From Actinomortierella ambigua (lineage: Eukaryota > Mortierellomycota > Mortierellomycetes > Mortierellales > Mortierellaceae): 64,000 nt of DNA. Position numbers and translations under genes: made by a program. Below are positions 34,684-46,963 of the stretch, piece after piece; positions within the stretch are counted from its first letter, which is position 1; each line of letters begins with the position of its first letter. The stretch is taken from positions 1 to 64,000 of the forward strand of contig JAAAJB010000031.1 in the NCBI GenBank assembly GCA_016098155.1, read 5' to 3'. The notes beneath the pieces are model-generated. The model was not told the DNA's origin, did no database searches, and saw only the letters and a list, made by a program, of their open reading frames with translations.

Positions 34684-37437
34684 TTATGGATAGACTTGAG
34701 GATCAAGTGGTTCAAAGAAACCTTCATAGACCATCTGATCGGGGCTGATCGGCGAGACCAGGCAGCTCAACCACAGATGCAGACTCAGCATTTGTTGACT
34801 TGTGCTGACGCGCTGATGGTATCCTGTTGTGGTCGAGGACATGATGGTGGTGGTGGTGGTGGATGTGGTTGCTGCACCACCGAGGCTCTGAGTTGCTGCA
34901 CTGTTGCGAAGGGCCGTGCGAGGCTGGACAGCTGTCGTAGTACCAGACGAGGCAGAGGCTGAGGGGGGGAAGGAATTGGACGAGGGCGTAGAAGAAGAAG
35001 AGGACGAGGAGGAGGAGGAAGAGCACGGGGTGCAGGAGGTAGAGGAAGAAGACGGGTTGGCCATGGGCGGTGCCGACCCAAAGTCGAGACTGCCCTGGCT
35101 TTGATGGCTGCCCTGGCGGCTCAGGCGGATGCCTTCGGCAAAGGACGTTACCCGGGGGGTGGAGGAGGTCGTAACAGGGGTCGTACCACCGGTGATCAGT
35201 CGTGGGGAATGTGTTGAAGGGTTTGTCATCGAGGTCATGATCGCGTTCGTGGTCGTGGTCGTGGTCGTCATCATTGAGGTGGTATGCATGTTAGTCGTAT
35301 TTGTCATGGTCTGCTGAAGATGATGCTGCATGTGTGCTGCAGGCAAAGCATGTGGTTGTTCGTGATGTTCTCGAGAGGAGTTTGCATGATGCAGTAGCTG
35401 TTGTTGTTGTTGTTGTTGGTGTTGTGCGTGTTTTGGATGGTTGGCGTAGGCGAGATGAGAAGATGGATGGGTGAGGGGGCATGGCTGCATTGCAGTGGCG
35501 AAGGACGATGGCTGCTGCTGCTGTTGTTGTTGTTGTTGTTGAAATGTCGACGACGATGAGGCTGCGGATGTTGCAAGATGGCCATGGCATCCCGTGCCGA
35601 GGACGACTTCGATACGCTGCTCATCCACCCACTTTTGAGCAAGGCTATCTTCGCGCATGAGCTCTTCTGCAAAGAAGTGGCGCGCGTGATGAGCCCACTT
35701 GCGCACAATCCTTGGAATCTTGTTCTCGAGCGATAACAGCTGCTGCATCAGTCGCTTGTCTGGTCGTTCCTTGTCTTGGTGCATCATAAACTGCTCTAGT
35801 GTCGTCCGCGACGAAGACGAGGAACTGGGGGAGGACTTGCTCTTTGCCTCCGCTGATACTGCCGTCGCTTGAGCCTGAGCGTGCGTATCCGCGATAGGCG
35901 TTGACGGCACGGAGCAAGTTGAGGCCGTCTCTACAACATCATCGACAGGTGGGCAGGTAGTCGTCATCGCCGGCACGACATTGCTCTGTTGGTGGTGATG
36001 GTTGCCGGTACCTTGCTTGATGAATCTCGTACGTGCAGCCCTGGCTAGGCGCATCTTGTAAGCGTACACCTCAGCGCGGAACTCGAGCCCACCAAGACAG
36101 ACAGGCTTGGTCGTGTGATGAAGAAGAGAAGGATGACTCGCTGCATGCTGCAAAACAGTGCTAACCGGCGAAACGGCAGCAGCACCAGTATCTTGCTTGT
36201 ATTCGCTCTGGGCCGTTGAAGGTGAGGGTACGTGCTCACCCTCTTGCCCCTCCGCCTCATCCGGCTCTTCTTCCAGCACGGTATTCATCTCGGGCGAGCG
36301 TTGGAACAGAGTTGCGGAGGGGTGACGGTGGTGGTGTGTGTGGTGATGGTGGCGGCCACGACCGCCCTGGGTAGCAGTCAGACGGCGCTCTTGTTGACGG
36401 CCTCGGCGCTCGCTACGCACGCGGTGCTTCAGGAACTCCATCGTCCAGGCCACATGAAGGGCTCTCAGCGCCTGGGGCAGCGGAAACGAAGCTGCGGCCA
36501 AGAAGCAGAGCTCATCTGGGAGAGGAAGGTCTGGGACATGAAAGAGACAGCGCTGGAAGAGGCGTCGAAGGACTTCGGGTGAAGACACCGATAGTTCGTC
36601 ATCGCCGGGTGGCGAAAGATCCATGGATAACCCGGCCTCTCCTCCATACCCACGATGATGGTCGCCAACCTCTCCTGGGAGTCGGTCCGAGGGAGTCAAA
36701 GATCCAAAAGACCATGGCTCCTGAGACAAACAAGACGAGGAAGTGAAAGAAGAGTTGGCCGGCACTACTGCTGCTGACGCCTGTGCCGATGGACTCGTTG
36801 ATCCAGGGGTGAAGGAGGGAGGTCGCGAGGGCGATGGGCGGCCGCCAGTGATTGGAGGGAGAGGAGGGGAGAAGAAGGTGCCATGATCCCCGAGACGAGC
36901 CCGGTCTCGGCGGGTGTGTTTTCGAATGACACGGTAAACAACAAGGGGAAAGAGCTCTGCAAGTAGGGTGGGCGTTAAGACGGGACGTTGCGATTGGTGT
37001 GGTTGGTGGTGCTGGTGGTGGTTCTTAGACTGTTCTGATGGTGGGGTAAGGGGCATTTCTTGATCTGTTGTAGAAGAGGGGTGTCGTTTCTTCAGTTGGC
37101 GACGCCTTCTGGCTGCCCGACGGCCTCTTGTTGACCGCCCACTGACGGCGAGGACGCGAGAGTTTACGAGCTCATGGATCGAAAACAAGCCTTGGGCCAT
37201 CGTCCCGTTGCATTGGATCTGGAATCGGCCAATCTGCTGGATGTTGTTGCCAAAGAGGACGCCGACTACAGACAGGTCCTGAATTCCCTGAGGTCCAAAG
37301 AGAGACTGAGCAAGCTGGCACAGGCGAGCATTTGAGTAAAGACGTCGCTGAGCTGATTGTGAAGGCTTTACGGGGTTGGTGGTGTTGGTGTTAGACGGGC
37401 AAGACTGTGCACGGGACATCGTGGCGGAGTGGGTCAT
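34684..37437 (-). CDS. unrecognised 917-residue protein with dispersed conserved-looking helical blocks
   Basis: Single uninterrupted frame. I do not recognise a domain. Ordered-looking blocks are separated by His/Gln/Ser/Thr-rich linkers: residues about 28-105 (RRLYSNARLCQLAQSLFG, FQIQCNGTMAQGLF); about 165-185 (FPLVVYRVIRKHTRRDRARL); about 290-345 (EVLRRLFQRCLFHVPDLPLP, then ALRALHVAWTMEFLKHR); about 455-480 (GLEFRAEVYAYKMRLARAAR); about 570-610 (IPRIVRKWAHHARHFFAEEL, QKWVDEQRIEV); and the C-terminus (LSLHLWLSCLVSPISPDQMV). Arg-rich runs near 105-118 could be nuclear signals. No membrane helix or signal peptide is evident. An alternative start is Met7. The 5' flank is GA-rich and there is no intron, unlike its neighbours. 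Confidence 0.75.
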   Translation of the reverse strand: MTHSATMSRAQSCPSNTNTTNPVKPSQSAQRRLYSNARLCQLAQSLFGPQGIQDLSVVGVLFGNNIQQIGRFQIQCNGTMAQGLFSIHELVNSRVLAVSGRSTRGRRAARRRRQLKKRHPSSTTDQEMPLTPPSEQSKNHHQHHQPHQSQRPVLTPTLLAELFPLVVYRVIRKHTRRDRARLGDHGTFFSPPLPPITGGRPSPSRPPSFTPGSTSPSAQASAAVVPANSSFTSSSCLSQEPWSFGSLTPSDRLPGEVGDHHRGYGGEAGLSMDLSPPGDDELSVSSPEVLRRLFQRCLFHVPDLPLPDELCFLAAASFPLPQALRALHVAWTMEFLKHRVRSERRGRQQERRLTATQGGRGRHHHHTHHHRHPSATLFQRSPEMNTVLEEEPDEAEGQEGEHVPSPSTAQSEYKQDTGAAAVSPVSTVLQHAASHPSLLHHTTKPVCLGGLEFRAEVYAYKMRLARAARTRFIKQGTGNHHHQQSNVVPAMTTTCPPVDDVVETASTCSVPSTPIADTHAQAQATAVSAEAKSKSSPSSSSSSRTTLEQFMMHQDKERPDKRLMQQLLSLENKIPRIVRKWAHHARHFFAEELMREDSLAQKWVDEQRIEVVLGTGCHGHLATSAASSSSTFQQQQQQQQQQPSSFATAMQPCPLTHPSSHLAYANHPKHAQHQQQQQQQLLHHANSSREHHEQPHALPAAHMQHHLQQTMTNTTNMHTTSMMTTTTTTTNAIMTSMTNPSTHSPRLITGGTTPVTTSSTPRVTSFAEGIRLSRQGSHQSQGSLDFGSAPPMANPSSSSTSCTPCSSSSSSSSSSSTPSSNSFPPSASASSGTTTAVQPRTALRNSAATQSLGGAATTSTTTTTIMSSTTTGYHQRVSTSQQMLSLHLWLSCLVSPISPDQMVYEGFFEPLDPQVYP

Positions 37438-39775
37438 GACAAGAGAGTGGGAGTGAAAGTTGTGGGGAGAAGGAGAAAGAGAGAGAGAGCGAACGTGAAA
37501 GAGCGAGAGAGAGGAGAAGAGAGGGGGAGGATGTGTAGAAGGTTGAAAATCGAGACTCTTTTAAAGCGACTCTAGGATGCAGTGCATGCAGTGTGGTTCT
37601 CTGAAGTTTGTGACACCTCTAGGTGTGGACAATAGGGGGATGAGGATTGACCCTGCTTCTATGTTTTCTTCTTTTTCTTGTTTTCGTGAATGAGATGCAA
37701 AAGCACAATCTATTTTGTGGTCGAATACAGAGAGGAGCAGCAGCAGGAAGAGGAAGAGGAGGGAGGAAGAGAAAGACAAAGAAAGAACAAAGCCGAGAGT
37801 CGTAAAAAAACTATGTGAGACGGGCAAGGTTGCAGGCAGCTGCAGATATCTGTCTAGCAATCAGGAAGGTAAGAAAGAGGAAGAGGCGGAAAAGAAACAA
37901 AGAATAAAACAAAGAAATGAGCACACACCCTTTTTATTTATGTCGTCCTGGTTCGAAAGAGAATGGAGAGCCGGGGAGTCCGTGGCGGGAGAGAAGAAAC
38001 AATAGCACAAACATGTAATAATAGCCTCCAGAAAAGGCAGAGAAAGGAGTGGCCCTTCTCTGCGTATCGAGAGCTCAACAGAGAGATGCGGCTGGGGAGG
38101 ATAGAGAGGTCCATTTATTCATCGCAGCGAGCATGGTGCGTCTTTGCAACACCTCGCATCCGTGTCCCTTATGTACATACTAATTTTCTCGCTCTTATCT
38201 CTGCATTCCCCTCTATGTTTCTTTCTTGTTCTCTGCCTCTCGCTCTCTTTGTCTGTCGTTCTCGCTCGCGGAACCTCACGTCGCCCCCATCTGGTTGGTC
38301 CAGTAGGATTACGTTCTGGTAGCCCATCTTCCTCGGCAGAAGGCATTGGTTGGTTATTGTCAATGTCGGCAGGAAAGACACTGATAGGGGATTGATTCCG
38401 AGGAGAAAGGATGGGGAAAATGCGAGTGAAAAAAGAGTGAGAGTAAGAGAGGGGGGACGGGGGATGGGGGGATGGGGGAGTACCACAGGAGGGGCACCTC
38501 GGGTCAAGGTGACTCTCGAGCTCATGTCAGCTTTGTCTTCACCCCTCACTCTTTCTCCCCTCTCCCCACGACCCCCCTTTTTTTTGTCTCTTTGTGCATC
38601 TCGCTCCTGCAATTCCCATTTCCCGCGACCCACCCTGGGCGTCTTGTGTGGGCACAGTTGTCGGCAATATCATAATTTAGGAATATATGCGAGTATATTG
38701 GTTTGGCCGATCGCCCAAGCAGTTGGTTTGTGCTTTCTTTGACAAAAAAAGTTGGCTATCCTGACAATAATGCAGGTGCGCACTGTGCTGCGATCGATTA
38801 CAGGAGGACAAGGGTCACATACTTGTACCTGAGGGCAATTTAGAAACGAAGCAAAGACAAATAATACAAAACAATAAAAAATCTGTCCCCGTTTCGAGCA
38901 GGTCATTGACATTTTCGCATGCATATTGACAGTCAAGGAGACAATATCATCATTGCAATGCAGAGGATGAGACGTCTTAGTGGGATGGAAAGACTGGAAA
39001 TGGGTATCTGCGTTGTCTCCCGTTCTACAAGGCAATTAGCTGTCGATGATTGAATATGGAGTACCACTTGCAGCTCGAGCAGGGGAGCAGACGGGGGGGG
39101 GATGCGGGAGAGGATAGGTGTGCAATGTCTGATAACGAGCACAACCAATCGGAGGCTACAACCAGAGTTTCACGAATCAACCGGCCGTTGTAATACTGGA
39201 TTGATAGATGGAAAGAAGAGAGAGAGAGAGGCTGTAGGGGAAGGGAGGGTGTAGTTCATGCATGCCACTCCGATGTACTTGGGCTGGTATGAGCAACCAC
39301 ACTGCCATGGTAGGACGGAGGTGGGTGTGCGTGTTTTTTTTTTGTTTTGTTTTTCTTTCTTCTCTTTTGGTGGGAGCAAAAACCTGCTACTAGCTATAGT
39401 AGTTAACTCGGCGTGGCTGCATTCTATTTTGATCTTCCTAATCATCCTCCCTTGTCTCTTCTCTTCCCCCCTTACACATTTCTCTCACAACCCTCCTTGT
39501 TTGAGTCAATTGCCCCCCTTCTCCCCTTTTGTTTCTGCGGTCATGTCGCTGGCGCAACTTTGTCGCGGCTCATACTCGTGCACACTCAAGCTCCCCAAAC
39601 TCCGATGTCGCCACCAAAATCCCAACGGAGACAAAGACATACGACTGCCACAAATACCCAGACTTGTAATGTAACAACGATTTGCACAGGTTGCCACCAT
39701 CTTTTCTACTTCCCCTCCCTACCGGCCAACCTTCAAAGTGTGACAAAGGTCAATCCCTCCCACACCTTCCTCTCC
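37438..39775. other. divergent intergenic region, orphan / exportin-4
   Basis: About 2.3 kb. Contents are GA-rich sequence at 37465-37515 and 37735-37790, CT- and GA-rich sequence around 38210-38620, and a CT-rich leader at about 39435-39520 ahead of exportin-4. No supportable gene or RNA was seen. Confidence 0.5.
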
Positions 39776-42700
39776 ATGATGGACTACTCCACTGCCTTGG
39801 TCACCATCGAGAAGGCCTGTGCCGAAGCCCAGGTATGCAGCATTCTCTGCATCTACACGTCACACTGAAGGATCATTTCCCGCGCGCACCTCTAGCGGAT
39901 GCAATCCGGCAGCATGACTCATTGTTGCACCTTCGTCCATGGCAATGTTCTTTTGTTCTTCTTCCTCTTCTTCCTAACTCTATCCCTCTTCTTTAGCACC
40001 CTGCAACGAGGCTTGAGGCTGAGAAAGTGCTCCTGGAGTTTAAGAACAGCCCCAACATAGTGCCAGTTTGCCAGTATATCCTCGGTATGTGTCCTTTGGC
40101 AGTCAGACGGGAACGATTTTCTACTCTCCCTCCAATCGAAATGCCAGAGATTTCTGCACCTTGCTCACAAACCTTCCCTCATTTAAACATATTACGTTGA
40201 AACATCGCAGAACACTCCAAACAGCCTCAAGTCCAGTTCCATGCTGCGTCTGGCATCACCGGAGCTATCGTGCGGGAATATGGGCTGTACCAGAAGCAGG
40301 ACATTCGCAACCTGCAAAACTACCTCGTCGCCTACAATCTTAACCACCCTGGACTTGTCTTTTGGGTCAGTAAGCAGATTTACCAGGCGATTGCCGTCAT
40401 TTCCAAGCGTGGCTGGCTCGAGGACTCTCCCGAGGAGCAGGATGTTGTTTTCAACAGTATCATGCAACTTCTCAGTATGGGCGAAGAGGAGGTACGGGTC
40501 ATTGTGTCTTGGCTATTTGCAGAAGCATCGCATAGTTCGCCCTCGCCGGATCATGGGCTTACCATTTTTAATCCCTTTGGATATGTAGAAAAAAGTGGGC
40601 TTGTCCCTTGCAAGCGCTCTTGTGGACGAATTCTCGAGTCGCGGAAAGGCGAGTAGTGTGGGACTGACGTGGGAGTTTCATCACAAGACCAAACTATCGT
40701 TTGAGGAGCGGCATTTGCGTTTGATCTTTGAAGCCTCTCTCAGGATCCTTCTTGATCAGCTCCAGGACTTGATCGCGCACCCTGGCCAGGACGTCTCAGG
40801 CAAACAAAAGCCTCTGCTTGGTCTCTCCATCCACCTTGCCGACTCGATCCTTCAGTGGGACTTTGCCTCTACCAGTGAGTATCTCGCTGAACCAATGATA
40901 CATTAGTGCTGCGCGCATGCACTCTCCTTGACTCCCACGAATGCTCACATGGAACTTTGTCTCCTTTTTTTTTTCTTTTTTTTTATCCTATGGCTTTAGA
41001 CCAGCGGGTTTTGGCTGGTACTTTCGAGGACCCTGAAAATGACACTGGACGTATCATCACTTATCCAGCATCGTGGCGTTCTGTCCTCGTGAATGGCGAT
41101 GTCTTGTCCATGTTCTTTAAGGTATGTCAAGTAGGCTTGTGCGATACCAGCAGCCAGCTGAGGAATCATGAAGGTTTTGGTTTTGTAACGATTTTCCTCT
41201 TCCACCCCCCCCCCTTTGTCTAGCTTTTCCCTCTGGTCCAAGATGACAATATCATGACCCACCGTGTCCGCCAGTGCCTCATTCAGCTGTGTGGTCTTCA
41301 TGGAGAAATTTTTGCCAACGAGGAGTCGATCCGCCATCACATCTCTGGAGTGATGAAGGGCTTATTGGAACTTATTGCCACGTAAGGGTGCTACTAGGTT
41401 GACTGACTCCACGACAATATTACTATGTTTGGTTGCTCGGTGTCTCATATTCGTCTTATCATTTCTTGAATAGTGTCGCTGCATTGTCCTCGGATGAATG
41501 CTTACAGGCCGATTACACGGACAATCTTATTTCTATCACGGAGATGATTCGCCAATTACTGTCCTACCACTCCATCCAGATGATGTGTTCCGTGGAAGAT
41601 ACGTTTGGCTTCTTGAGCCAGGTTGCTCAGCTGACTGTTCACTGCCTCAGCGAGGCGTCGAAGCTCCCCGAGGAATCTGAGAGTGTCATGGATGCCTTTG
41701 ATCAGCTGCTTGTTACTTGGGTGAAGCTCGGTATGTTCTCTTGTTGTGCTTCGTCGAATGAGATAGGTTTGACGCGATATCTGATTCTTCAGGTTGAACT
41801 GACCTGTGGATCCGTCTTTTGTTTATCATTCTCCAGTTCACGACGCCCAAGCCGGTCTGACTGATCGTAACTCGCATGCCGCCCAACATGCATCGCGGCT
41901 TTTGCATTTCTTCCACGGTGTCAGCTACAACATTGTCGAAAAGTACATTGACACTCGTTTGGAACTGGCGCAGTTTATTGTCACTATGGACGAGGAGGAT
42001 GACGGCTTTGCAGACTGGGTATGGTGACACATGACTTGGATTTTTCATTCGATCCCCTCAGCCGTATCGACCAATCAGTTTCTGACTCTCAGTGCCTGTT
42101 ATGCTCAATAGGAAACATATAATGACCAACTCATTTCAATCGCAGCACTTGCTCGCCTGGACCCTCATCGCACGCTTATTCGTCTGCAGACCCTGCTTCA
42201 TGAACGGATTGAGGGACTCAAGAGTTTCCTCAAAACCAACCAGGATGGAAGCATGCCCACGCATCTCGTGTATCTGCAGGAGCACCTTCACTGGCTGATC
42301 GTGATTACAGGTTACGTCTTTACCGACGATAACCGTAGCGAGACTGCTATGGTTCCTGAAACTTTGAATGAGTTGTCAGCTGGCCAAGGAGCGGACCAGG
42401 ATCAAGTGGTTGATATTTTCACCAAGCTGATGGGCTTGCTGGATGCAGTCTCATTGGACCCTATTAGTCCACAAGCGATCTCATGCAGTCCCCAGGTCTC
42501 GCTATCTCTGTTTTGGTTTCTGGAGCGGTGGACAAAGACCTTCCTTATGATCAACCCCGAGAACTATGGCAAGCTGAGGTATGAGCTTCAAATACCTCGA
42601 TTTCTCGTTGCTGCGTTGCTATTTGACTCAGATTGGCCGCTAACGACTAGTCACACCTCAACACCTTTAGCCCAAACTTGGTCGGTGCATACGCGGATAG

Positions 42701-44624
42701 TGCTCGTGGTGGTCATGGCCAGGCCATTCTCGAGTTCTTGATCTCTAAGATCCGCAAAAACTTTATCATGTGGAATGCTGATTCGGATGTCTTGGTTCAG
42801 GTAAGCCGACGGACCCATAGCCCGGTCATTGATCATACAAGACAAGTATGGCTGCTAATGACCACCTTCTCCTTCTCAAAATTCCCTTCCACTAGATCAT
42901 TCGCGTCATGACTTCATTCAGTCTCTCGTCGTCAGCCCGTAGCGCCCTTCTCAAATCCGGTATGGCTGCTCTCCATCCAATAGAAGTTCTGCACTCTCAG
43001 TTGTATCCAGTCAGTGTGATTGACCCCCCATCTCGTCTCTTTCTGTCAATTTTAAATGCAGACCAATTTCCTCCGCTTATCCAATTCTTCATCGATCACC
43101 TTTCCGAGCTTCCCGAAGTCGTTCACAAGTATGTCTAGCTGTATTGTTCTTGGATTTGGCATGAATATCGATGCGGCTTTGGATAGGATGATGTCTAAAC
43201 TTTTTTTCTCTACAGCTCTCTGATCCAGTCTCTTGCAGGTATCATCTCATACTCACCTTCGGAGCAAATGAGCGCCCACTACTTCTCGCTTATCTCCGGT
43301 ACCATCGAGTCGCGCTTCCGAAATGTTCAGCAGAACATTCACAACTCCTCCCAGTATCAGGACGCCAAGGTCGTTGAGCAAGTGATGAACAGCCTCGAAA
43401 TGTTTGACGGTCTTGCTCTGGCTGCATCGGACGCCAATACCCCATTAATCTTTGCGTTCTGCTCACAATATTTTGAGTCGTTTGTGCAGCTGGTTCAGAT
43501 TTATCACAGCTTCCCAGAGGTTCAGATTCTTGTCCTGCGGCTGTTCACGGATATGACGAAGCATTTTGAGCTTGCAACACTCTCGATCGACCATGTCAAC
43601 TACTATCACACTTGCTTGATGAACTTGTTGCAGACTTTCTCCGCAGCAAACTTGGGCGTCAAGCGCGCTACAGCTTGGGAGGAAGCCGATGATGAGCCTT
43701 ACCAAGATGTGTCGATCGTGCTCGAGCTGCTCTTGAATGTTCTCGAGGTCTTTGGTGTTGACCAAATGCTGAGACAGTCCCCCAACTCTATCTTGCCTTC
43801 GACTGTTGTCTTCTCGGGTGTTAACATTCTACTCCCTATGATTAAGGAGAACATGTTAAAAGTAAGAGAACACCGGTGTCTTTTTCTTTGCAGTACGAGA
43901 AGGAAGGAGGATGCAATCGCCCTCCCTGGCCAAAGCAGCTTATATCTCGCGTCACACCTCTATTTCTATACCTTTGAACTTGTAGATCCCTCGTCTGTGC
44001 ACAGCATATATCAAACTGATCTCCAAGTTGGTCGAGTCGTATCCAGCCCGTCTTATCGAGTTACCACCCGAGCTACTGAGCAATCTGATGATGAGCCTGG
44101 AGTTTGGCATGGATAACAACGTGATTGAGGTCGCGCATATGACCTATCAAGCCATTACGGCCATGGCCCTGTATGCTCATAATGCTGCCAAGGGAGCCAG
44201 TGCCGGCACAGCAACCATCCACAATGGCGGTAGCAACAATAGCAACGCTCATCTGACAGCACTTCAGCCACATCTGGACCGATTCTTGAAGCTGACCTTT
44301 GAGCACCTGTTGTTCAAGCCGTTCGAGATTGAACTAGTGGATGTGGCTGGCAGCTGCGCGCTCGCTCTGGTCTGCGCTCGTCACGAGAGTTATGGCCAAT
44401 TGATCCAGGAGCTCCTGGCTGCATCGGAAACACCGTTGACGCCAGAGCTTCAAGAGCGGCTGTCGTCGAGCTTTATGCACCTCCAGGAGGCATTCCCCTC
44501 TCAGGAACATGTGCTGGCCTCGAACCAAGCGATGACGATGCGCGATGTGGCCATGACAGCACATCGCCGTGAGGTGTTTATGCGGTTTTTGATGGGTGTC
44601 CGTGGTGTTTTACGTGTTAAATAA
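39776..44624 (+). CDS. XPO4: exportin-4 (importin-beta family nuclear transport receptor)
   Basis: In animals exportin-4 exports eIF5A and Smad3 with RanGTP and also imports Sox proteins. Fourteen exons were inferred: 39776-39832, 39997-40084, 40211-40491, 40589-40874, 41000-41121, 41224-41381, 41474-41730, 41837-42018, 42112-42578, 42671-42800, 42896-42959, 43062-43128, 43216-43861 and 43986-44624. All phases close, giving 1147 residues against about 1150 in human. The N-terminal HEAT pattern (HPATRLEAEKVLLEF, then VQFHAASGITGAIVREY) is importin-beta-like. The block TWEFHHKTKLSFEERHLR and the C-terminal LTFEHLLFKPFEIELVD are the features I associate with exportin-4. The start could be either of two adjacent ATGs. 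Introns are 80-165 nt with good GT-AG borders. Confidence 0.9.
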
Positions 44625-44864
44625 TCTCTCTCATTCGCTAGCTCGCTCGCTCCCATTAAGCATTGCACCTTGCAAACATCCCCCCCCTCCTCCCTTTATC
44701 ACACTGTCTAGAATTGTCATTTGTTGTTTCCAATAGATATCTACTTTTTTCGCATCATGTGTGGCGAAAGGTGGGAAGACAGAAGACGGAGTCGTGCTCT
44801 TTTACTCGAAGGGATTTTGAATGCTGGATAATTCTTTATGTAGTAGGGAATCACAGTCTGATTT

Positions 44865-46895
44865 TCAAGATCTTGTGGGAGTGGGTTCAGTGTAATCTCC
44901 GACCCGAGGAGAGCGAGGATAGGTCGGAAGGGGGACGGTAAGATTGCCACTCTCATAAGTTTCCTTTGCTGGTCTTGATGTGGTTGTCGACATTGTGAGG
45001 TTCGTGATCGTGGTAGCAGCAGCGGGGCTGCTCGTGGTTGGCATGGGTGCAGCAATAGACCATGATATCAAAAATGGGGACTGGGCCGGCATCTCTTCCA
45101 GCATTGGCAGAGGCTGCAATTCATATTGCCGGCTCCAGGGATTGTTGCAAGGTTGGGTTAAGATCACAGTGCAGCCTTGTGAGGCTGCGTTAGGTGCGGC
45201 GGATGATTGGTCACCGAGGCCAGGCACAACGAGGTTGCCATCGAACGCCAAGGGTTCATGTGTGCACTGCATGAGCATTTGTACCGACCCATCTTTGGAC
45301 TTGAGTTCTTTGTAAATCGTTTTGTAGATTGAGCTGTTGTACACTGTCGGGTAGCATATTTCGGAGATGCCCCAGATAAGTGCGAAGAGTCCAGCGAGGG
45401 TGCATATGATGATAAGCCCCGTGGTAGAGACCTCGTAGCCATCTTTGATCTCAACGGAATCATAGAGAACGTAAAGCTGATCGATTTTAGATACTGGATG
45501 CTTGTACTCTTGGACATTGTGTCCCAATGAGGCAAGATATTGGGTAGCGTCGGTAGTGGCCTTGATGAGTCGGGCTGCTGAGAACAACGGTGTCTTCTCC
45601 TGGCTACTATCTGTTCCTGGTGGAAGATGAACAACGGTGAAATCGAGTTGACTCTTGATGTTTTGGATATCTAAATAGCGGCCAAGATCAGCCTCTATTA
45701 TGGAGTCGATAGGCTTCGGGTCGACGACTATGACCGAAGTCAGCAAGTATGAGCACAATAAACCCATACCGCCCTTTGATTTCCGAGAGACTGACAAGCA
45801 CGAGAGGAAATCGACATCAGACGCAGAGGAATGGAGCTTTGAAAGGACGACATAGGTGGGGTTGTTGGTCGGGCTCGTGAAGACCCCTTCACGAATAGCA
45901 GTACCCATTGGCTTCAACAGCGGGAGCAAGTTCGGGTCGGGTAGGATCGACGCCGTGATGTTGTCAAATTCCAGCATGTGGTTCACAGCAAACTGGAGGT
46001 AAGTCCCAGACATGACCAGTGATCCATTGCCTCCATACCGACATGTAGTGATGCGCGTCTCTGGCAGCGCGAGCACTTTATCCCCTGGGAAATCTGGGAA
46101 AAATGATGTGGAAATGGTGGCACGGAACCGATCACAGAGGCCGTTTGTTCCATTGACAAAAAAGGCGGGCTCGGTGGCATCATCAAATCCAGACAGATCA
46201 TCAATCTTCCACGCAGGAGCGACAACCATCGAAGTGTCTGAATCAATCTGCCGAAAAACCGTGTTATTTGGTTCCCAGTCGTATGATATGCCGCCTAATG
46301 ACATGATGTACGTCTTGCAGCCTCTGCCGGAAGAATGCATGTAAACCGGGGCGGATGTACGAAAATTAAAGATGGCGGCATTCGATTCTTTGCATTCAGT
46401 CTCGTATGCAAATGAACGAGGTGTATATCGTGTTCTTGGTGCAGGGTTAGGGTTGCGATAAGTGTCGTTGAGCATCCTTGTTAAGGATTGCTCCACCGAA
46501 GACTCGGGTGTCATATAAGCTCTCCAAAAACTGCTATCAAGGGTGTTCAGGTGCGTGATGAAGGTTCTGGAGAGCGTAGAATTCCAATCCTTGTCGGCAC
46601 GAGAGACCATTGCTGAGAGGAGGACGCTGACTCCCAAGTTGCAGACACCCATAAGGATGGCATAGAGCAGCACTATTTTGCTCCTTTTTGGAATGTGCGG
46701 GTATGAGCGCAAGATGAGCTGAACCATCTCACGGAGTCCACCGGTGCGAGACCATCGGATACTGTTGGCATATTCGTCGGGAACGTATTTGACGTAAAAC
46801 ACTAGAGTTGCTCCGATGAAGAGGGAAAACACCAGCTTGAGGAGACTGACGAAGAGGCTGATCAAGGCAACGGCGTTCGGTATGTAGAAAATCAT
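44865..46895 (-). CDS. three-TM ectodomain protein, paralogue A (unrecognised family)
   Basis: Single-exon, 676 residues, no family name recognised. Membrane helices lie at about 6-34, about 72-98 and about 505-530. Between helices 2 and 3 is a domain of about 400 residues with N-x-S/T sites (NSTL, NDTY, NNTV, NGTN, NGSL, NITA) and cysteines, presumably extracellular. The C-terminal tail is cytosolic and Pro/Thr/Ser-rich. The divergent neighbour at 47458-49197 shares the plan and several motifs: SIRW after helix 1, a basic EALNRM/SLTRML motif near the start of the ectodomain, DSVEIKDGYE before helix 3, IYKTIYKEL after it, and FDGNLVVPG in the tail. The two are therefore paralogues. A receptor or channel-like role is speculation. 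Confidence 0.8.
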   Translation of the reverse strand: MIFYIPNAVALISLFVSLLKLVFSLFIGATLVFYVKYVPDEYANSIRWSRTGGLREMVQLILRSYPHIPKRSKIVLLYAILMGVCNLGVSVLLSAMVSRADKDWNSTLSRTFITHLNTLDSSFWRAYMTPESSVEQSLTRMLNDTYRNPNPAPRTRYTPRSFAYETECKESNAAIFNFRTSAPVYMHSSGRGCKTYIMSLGGISYDWEPNNTVFRQIDSDTSMVVAPAWKIDDLSGFDDATEPAFFVNGTNGLCDRFRATISTSFFPDFPGDKVLALPETRITTCRYGGNGSLVMSGTYLQFAVNHMLEFDNITASILPDPNLLPLLKPMGTAIREGVFTSPTNNPTYVVLSKLHSSASDVDFLSCLSVSRKSKGGMGLLCSYLLTSVIVVDPKPIDSIIEADLGRYLDIQNIKSQLDFTVVHLPPGTDSSQEKTPLFSAARLIKATTDATQYLASLGHNVQEYKHPVSKIDQLYVLYDSVEIKDGYEVSTTGLIIICTLAGLFALIWGISEICYPTVYNSSIYKTIYKELKSKDGSVQMLMQCTHEPLAFDGNLVVPGLGDQSSAAPNAASQGCTVILTQPCNNPWSRQYELQPLPMLEEMPAQSPFLISWSIAAPMPTTSSPAAATTITNLTMSTTTSRPAKETYESGNLTVPLPTYPRSPRVGDYTEPTPTRS

Positions 46896-46963
46896 GGTGG
46901 TTGGATTGGAGTAGAGTGAGGTGGGGGAGAGAGAGCAGGAAGGACAGAAATCTTCTTTATAAC

